16,292 bases of DNA from Acholeplasmatales bacterium. Its GTDB lineage: Bacteria; Bacillota_I; Bacilli_A; Acholeplasmatales; Anaeroplasmataceae. The number at the start of each line of letters is the position of its first letter. Position 1 is the stretch's first letter. Shown in pieces: positions 1-7,447 of this stretch. The translations under genes were made by a program, and so were the position numbers. Under the pieces are notes generated by a model that was not told where the DNA came from, made no database searches, and worked only from the letters and a program-made list of their open reading frames with translations. The stretch is from positions 1 through 16,292 of the forward strand of contig JAEELC010000160.1 in the NCBI GenBank assembly GCA_016288675.1, in the 5' to 3' direction.

Positions 1-702
1 TATAAGATTGCATTCACAAAGACTGCAACTGGTTCAACAGGTGGACCAAGTTTATTCTCAATTACATTAGTAAACTCCCTAATTGTAGGTTTCACATCTA
101 CATTCTTAGGTGTTGCCTTAACTATTCTTGCAGCATATGCATTTGCTCGTATGGAATTTAAGGGTAAGAATCTAGTATTCTCAATTTTATTAATGACAAT
201 GATGGTTCCTGGTGAATTATTCACTATTACAAACTATATTTCTGTAACAGGATTTGGATGGCGTGATACATACATTGTTATGATTTTACCATTCTTATGT
301 TCTATCTATTATATTTACTTATTAAGAAATAGCTTCAAATCTATTCCTGAAAGTTTATATAAAGCTGCAAAGGTTGATGGTTGCTCAGATATGAAATACT
401 TATTACAAGTAATGATTCCATTATCAAGCCCAACTATCATTTCAATTACTATCTTAAAGTTAATTGCAACATGGAACTCATATATTTGGCCAGAATTAGT
501 TAATACTCCAACTTGGCGTCTTGTTTCAAACTGGATGTCTACAGCTGGACAAGGTGGTGCAGGTCAACGTGTATCTGATGGTACAGACTACCCAGTTAAG
601 CTTGCTGCTTCACTTATTATATCTATTCCACTATTTATTGTATTTATTTTCTTTAGAAAATATATCATGCGTGGAGTTTCAAAGAGCGGTATTAAGGGTT
701 AA
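1..702 (+). CDS. Carbohydrate-type ABC transporter permease, MalG family, 5'-truncated
   Basis: The frame is open from base 1, so the gene begins left of the window; 233 residues are visible and the Met at 151 is internal. It is the inner-membrane permease of a CUT1-type ABC importer. Before that Met comes the usual NSLIVG...AYAFAR stretch of these permeases. Several hydrophobic segments follow, and the cytoplasmic EAA loop, which docks the ATPase, lies at about 349-438 (ESLYKAAKVDGCSD, then IPLSSP). The C-terminus is a last membrane helix followed by a short basic tail ending GIKG, as in full-length MalG proteins. A solute-binding lipoprotein gene lies 86 bases downstream. The partner permease and the ATPase must lie outside the window. 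Family assignment is secure; the substrate is unknown, and sugar is only the family default. Confidence 0.93.
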   Translation, partial: YKIAFTKTATGSTGGPSLFSITLVNSLIVGFTSTFLGVALTILAAYAFARMEFKGKNLVFSILLMTMMVPGELFTITNYISVTGFGWRDTYIVMILPFLCSIYYIYLLRNSFKSIPESLYKAAKVDGCSDMKYLLQVMIPLSSPTIISITILKLIATWNSYIWPELVNTPTWRLVSNWMSTAGQGGAGQRVSDGTDYPVKLAASLIISIPLFIVFIFFRKYIMRGVSKSGIKG

Positions 703-710
703 AGCATTTT

Positions 711-744
711 GAAATTGTTATTCGCTTGGGATAAGGACAATTTC
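711..744 (+). promoter_or_regulatory. Intercistronic hairpin before the solute-binding protein gene
   Basis: GAAATTGT (711-718) and ACAATTTC (737-744) form a perfect 8 bp stem with an 18-base loop. No T-run follows, so it is not an intrinsic terminator. Hairpins between permease and binding-protein genes often protect or process mRNA so that the binding protein is made in excess. That role here is inference. Confidence 0.45.
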
Positions 745-762
745 ATTTATGTAATGTATATA
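734..762 (+). promoter_or_regulatory. Possible weak internal promoter for the solute-binding protein
   Basis: AGGACA (734-739, four of six to TTGACA) and TATATA (757-762, five of six to TATAAT) are 17 bp apart, just upstream of the AAGGAG at 771-776. In such AT-rich DNA this could be chance. The -35 box also overlaps the 3' arm of the hairpin at 711-744. Confidence 0.25.
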
Positions 763-788
763 AAAGTACAAAGGAGACAAAAAAACAA

Positions 789-2192
789 ATGAAAACAAAG
801 AAATTATTTGGAGCTGCAGCAATTACTGTAGCAGCTGCTGCTGTTTTAGCATCTTGTAACGGAAATAAAGGTAATGACAAGGCAGTTGTATTCTTAACTA
901 CTGCTGGTGACAACCTAAAGACAGTATTAGATGATGCTAAGGCTAAATTTGAAAAGGAAAACGATGGTTGGACTGTTGATATTCAAACAGGTTATTCTTA
1001 TGACTCATTAAAGACTAAGGTAACATCTGACCTTACAGCTGGTGGACAACCATCATTAGCTTACTGCTATGGTGACCACGTTGCTAGCTATTTAAAGACT
1101 GGTAAGGTTCTTGACTTCAACACATTTATTAATGGTGCTGATGGTTTAACTGAAGAAGACAAGACAGACCTTGCTGCTTATTATGATGAAGGTACTGTAT
1201 TCGGTGATTCAAGCAAGCGTTACACAATGCCAATGAGCAAATCAACTGACGCTGTTTACTATAATAAGTCAGTAATTACTGATGAATTATTAGCTAAGCT
1301 TGACATTGATTTCTCAAATCCAGCTAAGTGGACATGGGCAAAGATGTGGACTTTATGCTCTGAATTAAAGAAATTATATCCAAACTCTATTCCACTAGGA
1401 TATGACTCAGAAGCTAACTGGGTAATTTCTTACCTAGAAGCTGCTGGTGCTTTAAATAACACTAAGTTATATACTGATGGTACACAATCAGGTAAAGATA
1501 AGATTGTATTCAACAATGATTCAACAAAGGCTATGTTTGGTGAATGTTGGGATAAGTTTGCAGATGGTTTATTTACAACTAAGGGTGTTTCTGGTTCATA
1601 TACATCATCTCTATTCACTCAATATAAGAAGACTTCAACAGCTGCTGATTACAAGGGATCATTTATCTCAATTGGTTCAACAGGTGGTGCTTCACACCAA
1701 ATGCCAGAAAAAGATGAATTTGAAGTAGGTCTAGTACGTACTCCTTCAATTGATGGTACTGAAAAGTCATTAAAGATGATTTCTCAAGGTCCATCTCTAG
1801 TTATGTTTGATCAAGGTTCTCAAGAACGTGCTAACATGACTTGGAAGTTCGCTAAGATTTTATTATCTACAGAAGTTCAAACTGCTTATGCTAAGGCTTC
1901 TGGTGGTTATTCTCCAGTTCGTAAGTCTGCAATCGATGCTGTATTAGCTGATCTAGACTTAACTACAGCTTCTGGTAGAGTTAATAAGCTTTGCTTAGAC
2001 GTTATGGCTCAAGCTAAGGGTAACTTCTATACTTCAGATTGCTTCGACGGTTCTTCAACTGCTCGTACTGAAATCGGTAATGCTTTAATTACATTACTTA
2101 AGGCTCAAGCTAAGCCAGGTGCTGATAAGGCTTCAAATATTAATTCAGCAATTAAACAAGCATTAGATGAAACTAGTTACTATACAAAGTAA
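789..2192 (+). CDS. Extracellular solute-binding lipoprotein, family 1 (ABC importer)
   Basis: A 467-residue lipoprotein that captures substrate outside the membrane for the upstream permease. The N-terminus is a lipoprotein signal: MKTKK, an Ala/Val-rich hydrophobic stretch, then lipobox LASC with Cys23 as the lipidated residue. The mature part has the length and layout of family 1 (MalE/UgpB-like) binding proteins, including an early region predicting a two-lobed fold (TVLDDAKAKFEKENDGW) and a late hinge-like segment near SGGYSPVRKSAI. An AAGGAG at 771-776 lies 12 bases before the ATG; the start is also fixed by the signal peptide. Lysine is written mostly AAG, unlike the last gene of the window, which may reflect high expression. 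Substrate cannot be read from sequence; the downstream nuclease makes nucleic-acid breakdown products a possible alternative to sugars. Confidence 0.92.
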   Translation: MKTKKLFGAAAITVAAAAVLASCNGNKGNDKAVVFLTTAGDNLKTVLDDAKAKFEKENDGWTVDIQTGYSYDSLKTKVTSDLTAGGQPSLAYCYGDHVASYLKTGKVLDFNTFINGADGLTEEDKTDLAAYYDEGTVFGDSSKRYTMPMSKSTDAVYYNKSVITDELLAKLDIDFSNPAKWTWAKMWTLCSELKKLYPNSIPLGYDSEANWVISYLEAAGALNNTKLYTDGTQSGKDKIVFNNDSTKAMFGECWDKFADGLFTTKGVSGSYTSSLFTQYKKTSTAADYKGSFISIGSTGGASHQMPEKDEFEVGLVRTPSIDGTEKSLKMISQGPSLVMFDQGSQERANMTWKFAKILLSTEVQTAYAKASGGYSPVRKSAIDAVLADLDLTTASGRVNKLCLDVMAQAKGNFYTSDCFDGSSTARTEIGNALITLLKAQAKPGADKASNINSAIKQALDETSYYTK

Positions 2193-2222
2193 TTTAAATC
2201 TAAAATAATAAAAAGGTAAATG

Positions 2223-3389
2223 ATGAAAAAAATATTAAAATCATTATCCTTAGTAGCATTAGGAGCAGGACTTATTAGTCTTGCTTCTTGCTCTAAGGGA
2301 AAAGAAGATTCTGACATTACCGGTTCACTAAAACTAACTCGTTCTATCAGTGACAAAACTTTCTCTGAAAATGGTATTGAAGGTGCAAAGCTAGGTCATA
2401 CAACAGATGGTGATACTTCTACATTTATTCTTAACAGCGGAAAAAGTATTACTGTTAGATATTTAGGTATCGATACAGCTGAATCTACTGCTGGTTATGA
2501 AAAATGGGGTAAAGCTGCATCAGTTTGGAATGCTAGCATTCTAAAAAAAGCTACTTCAATTGTTATTGAATCAAATGGTACTGAACCTGAACTTGATTCT
2601 AATGGTACTAGATATATTGCATATGTTTGGTATAAGACAAGTGATACAAGTGAGTACCGTAATTTAAATCTTGAAACAGTAGAAAATGGTTATTCTGCAT
2701 ATACTGGTTCAGCTTCAACAGTTAAATATAATGATACTTTTAATAAAGCTGCTCAAAAAGCTAAAGATTTAAAGCTTCATATGTTTGGCGATGAAGAAGA
2801 TATCTATTATCCAGAAGAAATCAAAGATATCACTTTAAAAGAATTAAGCGAAAATCATGATAAGTATTATGACAAAGAGAAGGATATTCCTACTCATGTT
2901 CAATTTGATGCTTATATTAAAGAAATTAAGGTTAATTCTAAATTTGTAAATGCTACTGTTGCACAAATTGTTGACGGTAAAGAATATACTTATGACATTA
3001 CTGTAGGTTATACAGGTAATAAATTAACAAATGAAATTTTTGCTTCATCTCGTGTTAAATACGGTGCATTAATTCATATTTGTGGATTTACAATGTCATC
3101 AGCAAGCATTCATGGTTTAATTGCATATTCAACAACTAAATCTAATGAATTTACTTACGTTAAACAAGCTGTTTATAACCCAGATTTATCTGGTTTTAAA
3201 ATCACAAAAGTTGAGAAAGTTGATAATAATACAGTTCTTACAGCTAAAGATGATAAGAGCGTTGAAATTAAAATTACTGTAGAAAATGCTACTAAGACAT
3301 ACTCAGTAGGTCAAGAACTTACTGGTAGCGCTGAATTTGTTTCTAGTCTAACATTTAAGAGTAATGAAGAAAAATTAAGTACAAAATAA
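2223..3389 (+). CDS. Surface lipoprotein with staphylococcal-nuclease-like (SNase/TNase) domain
   Basis: A 388-residue lipoprotein predicted to cut nucleic acids at the cell surface. Two ATGs stand in tandem at 2220 and 2223; the second is chosen because AAAAGG (2211-2216) lies 6 bases before it but only 3 before the first. The signal peptide ends in lipobox LASC, Cys23. Residues about 60-190 match the SNase fold: D62-G-D-T (calcium site), R79, D84-T, E87 and R130, corresponding to S. aureus Asp21, Arg35, Asp40/Thr41, Glu43 and Arg87. The catalytic set therefore looks complete, although the usual YGR before the last arginine reads NGTR. Residues about 205-320 resemble an OB-fold, and a beta-rich tail ends the protein. 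It sits 30 bases after the binding-protein gene and 27 before another lipoprotein, with no terminator between, so co-transcription is likely. It uses more AAA lysine codons than its neighbours. Confidence 0.85.
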   Translation: MKKILKSLSLVALGAGLISLASCSKGKEDSDITGSLKLTRSISDKTFSENGIEGAKLGHTTDGDTSTFILNSGKSITVRYLGIDTAESTAGYEKWGKAASVWNASILKKATSIVIESNGTEPELDSNGTRYIAYVWYKTSDTSEYRNLNLETVENGYSAYTGSASTVKYNDTFNKAAQKAKDLKLHMFGDEEDIYYPEEIKDITLKELSENHDKYYDKEKDIPTHVQFDAYIKEIKVNSKFVNATVAQIVDGKEYTYDITVGYTGNKLTNEIFASSRVKYGALIHICGFTMSSASIHGLIAYSTTKSNEFTYVKQAVYNPDLSGFKITKVEKVDNNTVLTAKDDKSVEIKITVENATKTYSVGQELTGSAEFVSSLTFKSNEEKLSTK

Positions 3390-3416
3390 AAAAAACAAAT
3401 AGAGGAGAAATTACAA

Positions 3417-5492
3417 ATGATTAAAGTTAAAAAGGTATTATCAGTTGCTGCACTAAGTGCATTAGTTGCTGCTGGTTTAGCTTCATGTGGAAACGACCAA
3501 AAGGCTGTTGATGAAGCTGCAAAAGTTGTATTATTCGAAAAGGATGGATCTAAAGTTGAAAGCAACTTTAAATTACCTGCACAAGCAGTAAATAATGGTA
3601 AAACTTATGATCTAGAATGGCATACAGTTGATGAATCAAGCTCAAGCCTAATTTCATTCGAAAAGGTTGAAGCTGATGGTGATGTTGCTGCTTATTATAA
3701 GGCTGTTGTTACTCGTCCATCTTCTGATTCTGCTGATTATACAGAAGCTCAATTCTATGCTACTGTAAAGTATAAGAAGTCTTCTGCAGATACAGAAAAG
3801 TTTAAGGTTCGTGTTCATCGTCAATTAACTCCAGAAGAAGCTTGGGAAGCTTGGCTAACTGGTTCTGACGGATATGTAGCTTCTATGAATGGTTATGTAA
3901 TCGCTAAGGTTGGTTATGTAGACAACTATAAGCAAGCTAACTTAATTGTATATGATGAAAATGGTAAGGGTGCATTCTTTATTTACAACTGCTACCTAGA
4001 CAAGGATGTTTATAATTCATTAGAATTAGGAACATATGTAAAGATTGGTAATGCAAAGAAGAAGACTTATAACGGTTTAATTGAAACTGATTATGGTGCT
4101 TCATGTGTTGTTGATACTAATCATGCAAAACTAGATTTATCTACATTAGCTAGAAAAGATATTTCAGATGCTATTATGCGTGGTAAATCTAGCACATTAA
4201 CTCCAATTCAAAGCTTACCAGTTGAAGCTAAGGGATTTGAAGTTACTAGCGAAGTTGAAACAGTTGAAACTACAGCTGGTAAGTATGGTACTACAATGAC
4301 TCCTGTAGCTACTCTTAAGAAGGCTGACCAAGAAATTGATATCGTATTAATGGAAGGTTTAACTTCATTTGCTGCAGATGACACTAAGGCTATGGTTAAA
4401 GCTATTAAAGACAAGATCACAGCTGCTACAAAGACTGCTCATGGTACTTATGTAAATGTTAAGGGTACATTAAGCTGGAACTCTAAGCCAGTTATCGTTG
4501 TAACAAGCGCTGCTGATGTTGAAGTATTAACTGAAGCTCCTGCTCAAAGTGATTATGAACAAATCGCTGAAATTAAAACTGAAACTCTTGCAGAATTCAA
4601 AGATGTAATTACATCTAATTTTACAAAACCAGTAACTGGTAAAGATGGAGATGTAACATTTAAGACTGAACTTCAAGGTGCTGCTGTTGAAGGTATTTCA
4701 ATCACTGATGGTGTTTTAACTGTTGTTCCTGGTGCTGAATTAAAGACTCAAGACGCTAAGGTTACAATTTCAAAAGGTGAAGAATCTATTACATTCACTG
4801 TTACAATTAAGTCTAAATTAATGACTGATGAAGAAAAGGCTCAAGCTGAACTTGATGCGATTAAAGATATTTCCTCATTTGGTGGTTCAATTGCATTAGC
4901 TACAAATGGTAGCTCATATTCAAGTGTTGCATTTGAATATAAGGTAGCTGATGGTGCTAAGAATGTTAAGATTGAAAATGGTAAGTTAGTTATTACTCCT
5001 TCTGCTGAAGCAGAAGAAGTAAAGCTAACAGTAATAGCTAAGTCTGGTACTGCTAGTAAGACAAAAGAAGTTAAGGTTAACGTTAATGCTCCATTAACTG
5101 TTGCTGAAGCATTAAAATTAACAGCTTCTGACAAAGGAACAACAAAGACTGTTTCAGGTGTTGTATCAGCTGTGAACGTAAGCTTTGATAAGACTTCAAA
5201 AAAAGTTAAGAATGTTACTATCTTTTTAGGTCTTGATAAGGATTCTAAGAAGGTTGCTGATAAGACAGTTCAAATCTATGGTTTAGATGATAAGAAGGAC
5301 ACTGTATTATCTGATACTTCTGCTGACGCATTAGCTTCATGGGTTGCTACAAATTATGGTATTGCTGTTGGTGATACTGTAGTTGGATTTGGTGAATTTA
5401 CAATTTACCAAGACACTAAATATGAAGTTCAAAGTAATAAGAATAATAAAGTTGCAGTTACTATAGTTAAAGTTACAAAGGCTGCTGCTTAA
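3417..5492 (+). CDS. Large modular lipoprotein with Ig-like and OB-like domains
   Basis: A 691-residue lipoprotein of unknown function. The signal peptide ends in LASC with Cys24 as lipidated residue. By eye the modules are: an Ig-like domain at about 40-135 resembling the atrophied bacterial Ig type (LPAQ... LEWHT... VTRPSS... FKVRVH); an OB-like beta domain at about 150-235; a second possible OB region at 268-370; two related Ig-like repeats at about 400-467 and 485-558 (each with an I..G.L.V.P-type core and closing strand); and a C-terminal OB-like domain at about 560-688 (TKTVSGVVSAVNVSF ... VGDTVVGFGEF). No catalytic motif is evident. GAGGAG (3402-3407) precedes the ATG. Last in the operon, followed by a strong terminator. 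OB folds often bind single-stranded nucleic acid or sugars, so it may hold substrate for the adjacent nuclease; that is inference. Codon use is AAG-rich like the binding protein. Confidence 0.8.
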   Translation: MIKVKKVLSVAALSALVAAGLASCGNDQKAVDEAAKVVLFEKDGSKVESNFKLPAQAVNNGKTYDLEWHTVDESSSSLISFEKVEADGDVAAYYKAVVTRPSSDSADYTEAQFYATVKYKKSSADTEKFKVRVHRQLTPEEAWEAWLTGSDGYVASMNGYVIAKVGYVDNYKQANLIVYDENGKGAFFIYNCYLDKDVYNSLELGTYVKIGNAKKKTYNGLIETDYGASCVVDTNHAKLDLSTLARKDISDAIMRGKSSTLTPIQSLPVEAKGFEVTSEVETVETTAGKYGTTMTPVATLKKADQEIDIVLMEGLTSFAADDTKAMVKAIKDKITAATKTAHGTYVNVKGTLSWNSKPVIVVTSAADVEVLTEAPAQSDYEQIAEIKTETLAEFKDVITSNFTKPVTGKDGDVTFKTELQGAAVEGISITDGVLTVVPGAELKTQDAKVTISKGEESITFTVTIKSKLMTDEEKAQAELDAIKDISSFGGSIALATNGSSYSSVAFEYKVADGAKNVKIENGKLVITPSAEAEEVKLTVIAKSGTASKTKEVKVNVNAPLTVAEALKLTASDKGTTKTVSGVVSAVNVSFDKTSKKVKNVTIFLGLDKDSKKVADKTVQIYGLDDKKDTVLSDTSADALASWVATNYGIAVGDTVVGFGEFTIYQDTKYEVQSNKNNKVAVTIVKVTKAAA

Positions 5493-5527
5493 TTTAATCA
5501 ATTATAGTTTTTGATATAAAATTATTT

Positions 5528-5564
5528 AAACGGATGGATAAGAAATTTATCCATCTGTTTTTTT
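5528..5564 (+). terminator. Intrinsic terminator of the transporter/nuclease operon
   Basis: A 14 bp stem with one G-U pair, 5528-5541 against 5547-5560, with loop GAAAT. The tail is seven Ts at 5558-5564, three of them in the stem. It lies 35 bases after the stop of the large lipoprotein gene. Confidence 0.92.
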
Positions 5565-5588
5565 ATCAAATTATATATTTATATTCTT

Positions 5589-5614
5589 AAAATGATGGCT
5601 GATGCCATCTTTTT
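5589..5614 (+). terminator. Second terminator-like hairpin
   Basis: GATGGC (5594-5599) pairs with GCCATC (5604-5609) around loop TGAT. After one T-T mismatch, AAAA (5589-5592) faces TTTT (5611-5614). The U-tail is short. It may back up the terminator just upstream. Confidence 0.55.
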
Positions 5615-5623
5615 ATGTTTATA

Positions 5624-5632
5624 TGGTATAAT
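5624..5632 (+). promoter_or_regulatory. Extended -10 promoter of the methyltransferase gene
   Basis: TGGTATAAT is a perfect extended -10 (TGN plus TATAAT at 5627-5632). No good -35 lies 17 bp upstream, which is common for extended -10 promoters. The leader would be about 15 bases to the ribosome binding site and start codon. Confidence 0.7.
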
Positions 5633-5656
5633 TAGCCTATAGAAAGAGGTAATATG

Positions 5657-6436
5657 ATGGATTTAGAAGAATATTACAATAAATTTAATGAAGATAAGAG
5701 ACTAAAATCTCGTCATGGACAAGTTGAATTTTATGTTTCTTTAAAATACATATTAGAATATCTTAATAATGATTTTTCAAAGAAGGTTATTGATGTAGGT
5801 GCTGGTACTGGTAGATATTCTATAGAGCTTGCTAAAATGGGTTATGATGTTACAGCTGTAGAGCTTACTGCACATAATTTTGGTAATTTAAAAGCGAATG
5901 TTAAAAAAGAAGGCTTAGATATACCTTGTTATAGATTAAATGCGCTTGATTTAAAAAAGATTAAATCTAATTCATATGATTTAGTTATATTATTTGGTCC
6001 AATGTATCATTTACATTCTAAAGAAGATAAATTACAAGCCTTATCTGAAGCTTATAGAATCCTTCGTGAAGGTGGTATATGTCTTGTTGCTTATACTATG
6101 AATGAATATAGTGTAATTAGACATGGTTTTATGGATAATTTAATTGTAGAAGAAAAGGCACGTGGTAAGATTGATGAAAATTATCATGTCACATTATGTG
6201 CTGAAGATTTGTATGATTATGTAAGAATGGAAGACATAATAGAACTTGTTGATAATACTCAATTTAGTCGTATTAAAACTATTACTCCAGATGCATTAAC
6301 TGATTATTTACGCTTTGATATTAATAAAATGAGTGATGAAGCGTTTGAACTATATAAAGATTATGTTTATAAGATAAGCGCAAGACCTGATGTTTTGGGC
6401 TTATCTAGTCATACTGTTGACATATTAAAGAAATAG
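5657..6436 (+). CDS. Class I SAM-dependent methyltransferase
   Basis: A 259-residue Rossmann-fold methyltransferase, probably cytoplasmic. Motif I, the SAM-binding glycine loop, is VIDVGAGTGRY at 44-54. The acidic residue closing strand beta-2, which normally binds the ribose hydroxyls, is E69 (VTAVE). Later come the LNALDL segment at about 94-99, DLVILFGPMYHL at 108-119, and the usual EAYRILREGG helix and strand at about 131-140. The C-terminal third is less conserved and probably sets the substrate, which cannot be named. Tandem ATGs stand at 5654 and 5657; AGAGG at 5645-5649 is 7 bases from the second and 4 from the first, so the second is preferred. It is a single gene with its own promoter; the next gene also has a promoter. 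Small-molecule, RNA and protein targets all remain possible. Confidence 0.87.
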   Translation: MDLEEYYNKFNEDKRLKSRHGQVEFYVSLKYILEYLNNDFSKKVIDVGAGTGRYSIELAKMGYDVTAVELTAHNFGNLKANVKKEGLDIPCYRLNALDLKKIKSNSYDLVILFGPMYHLHSKEDKLQALSEAYRILREGGICLVAYTMNEYSVIRHGFMDNLIVEEKARGKIDENYHVTLCAEDLYDYVRMEDIIELVDNTQFSRIKTITPDALTDYLRFDINKMSDEAFELYKDYVYKISARPDVLGLSSHTVDILKK

Positions 6437-6462
6437 ACAATTTTACCAAAATATGGTAAAAT
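6434..6462 (+). promoter_or_regulatory. Promoter of the DHH gene pair, with an inverted repeat
   Basis: TAGACA (6434-6439, five of six to TTGACA) and TAAAAT (6457-6462, five of six to TATAAT) are exactly 17 bp apart, and TGG precedes the -10. The -35 overlaps the TAG stop of the methyltransferase. TTTTACC (6441-6447) and GGTAAAA (6455-6461) form a 7 bp inverted repeat across spacer and -10, placed like an operator. Confidence 0.72.
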
Positions 6463-6484
6463 AGCGTGTTAAGGAGAAAAGATA

Positions 6485-7447
6485 ATGAAGAAAATGATTA
6501 AAGACTTAATTAAGAAAATAAAGAAGTATGATACTATCATTATACTTAGACATAATAGACCAGATGGTGATGCACTTGGTACACAACTTGGTTTAAAGAA
6601 ATCTATACAAAAAACATTTCCTAACAAGAAAGTATATGCAACAGGTGATTTAAACCCTCGTCTTTCCTTTATAGGCGAAATGGATGAAATTAATGACGAT
6701 GTATTTGAAAATGCGCTTGTAATCATCTGTGATGTAGCTGTAAGCTATATGCAAGGTGATGCTAGATATAACAAAGGTAAAGAAACATTTGTTATTGATC
6801 ATCACACAAATAAGAGCGACATTGTTGATGATAATCATTTCATTTGCGATTCTACATGTGCTGCATGTGCTGAGCTTGTTAGCGAAATCTTATTTGACAA
6901 CAGATTTGTTGTCGATAAAGATGTAGCATTAAGCTTATATACAGCACTTGTTACAGATAGTGGTCGTTTCCAATATAATGAAACTAGTCCTCGTACATTA
7001 CGTATAGCTGCTAAATTACTTGAAACAGGATTTGATCCACAAAAGATATATTCAAAGTTATATGTTGAAACTATTGAAAAGAGAAAATTAACTGCTGAAT
7101 TTACAAGTAGATTTAAATTAACTAGTAAAAATGTAGCTTATATGTTTAATACAAAAGAAACATTAGAGAAATATAATATTTCATTTAATGATTGCTCACG
7201 CGGTATGGTATCTGTAATGGCTGGACTTGAAGGTATCTTGATTTGGGCTAACTTTACTGAAGAGCCAGAAACAGGTAAGGTTATTGCTGAATTTAGATCT
7301 AGAGGCTTCTCAATTGTAGATATTGCAAAAAAGTATGGTGGTGGTGGACACGACCAAGCTTGTGGTGCTACACTTGAAAGCTTTGAGCAAGCTCTAGAGG
7401 TATTAAAAGACTTTGATCAAAGGATGGTAGAGGTAAATGGACAATAA
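6485..7447 (+). CDS. DHH/DHHA1 phosphoesterase, NrnA type (copy 1)
   Basis: A 320-residue cytoplasmic phosphoesterase of the family that degrades 2-5 nt RNA fragments and/or hydrolyses 3'-phosphoadenosine 5'-phosphate. All metal-binding DHH motifs are visible: HNRPDGDA (23-30), the Asp of VIICD (D83), the name-giving VIDHH (103-107) and LVTDSG (155-160). The C-terminal DHHA1 substrate-binding domain carries GGGGHDQACGA at 285-295. Length is normal for NrnA. AAGGAG (6471-6476) stands 8 bases before the ATG. The 3' end overlaps the next gene, a paralogue, by 11 bases, implying translational coupling. Sequence alone does not tell nano-RNase from pAp phosphatase or cyclic-dinucleotide activity; nano-RNase/pAp is the best guess. 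Confidence 0.9.
   Translation: MKKMIKDLIKKIKKYDTIIILRHNRPDGDALGTQLGLKKSIQKTFPNKKVYATGDLNPRLSFIGEMDEINDDVFENALVIICDVAVSYMQGDARYNKGKETFVIDHHTNKSDIVDDNHFICDSTCAACAELVSEILFDNRFVVDKDVALSLYTALVTDSGRFQYNETSPRTLRIAAKLLETGFDPQKIYSKLYVETIEKRKLTAEFTSRFKLTSKNVAYMFNTKETLEKYNISFNDCSRGMVSVMAGLEGILIWANFTEEPETGKVIAEFRSRGFSIVDIAKKYGGGGHDQACGATLESFEQALEVLKDFDQRMVEVNGQ

Noticed and set aside
151..702. Permease starting at the ATG at 151
   Set aside because: The frame is open to base 1 and the upstream residues match the conserved MalG region before this Met, so the Met is internal and the gene is cut by the window edge.
4841..5134. Minus-strand frame of 97 codons inside the large lipoprotein gene
   Set aside because: A shadow of an Ala/Lys/Val-rich coding sequence; the sense strand has signal peptide, ribosome binding site and terminator.
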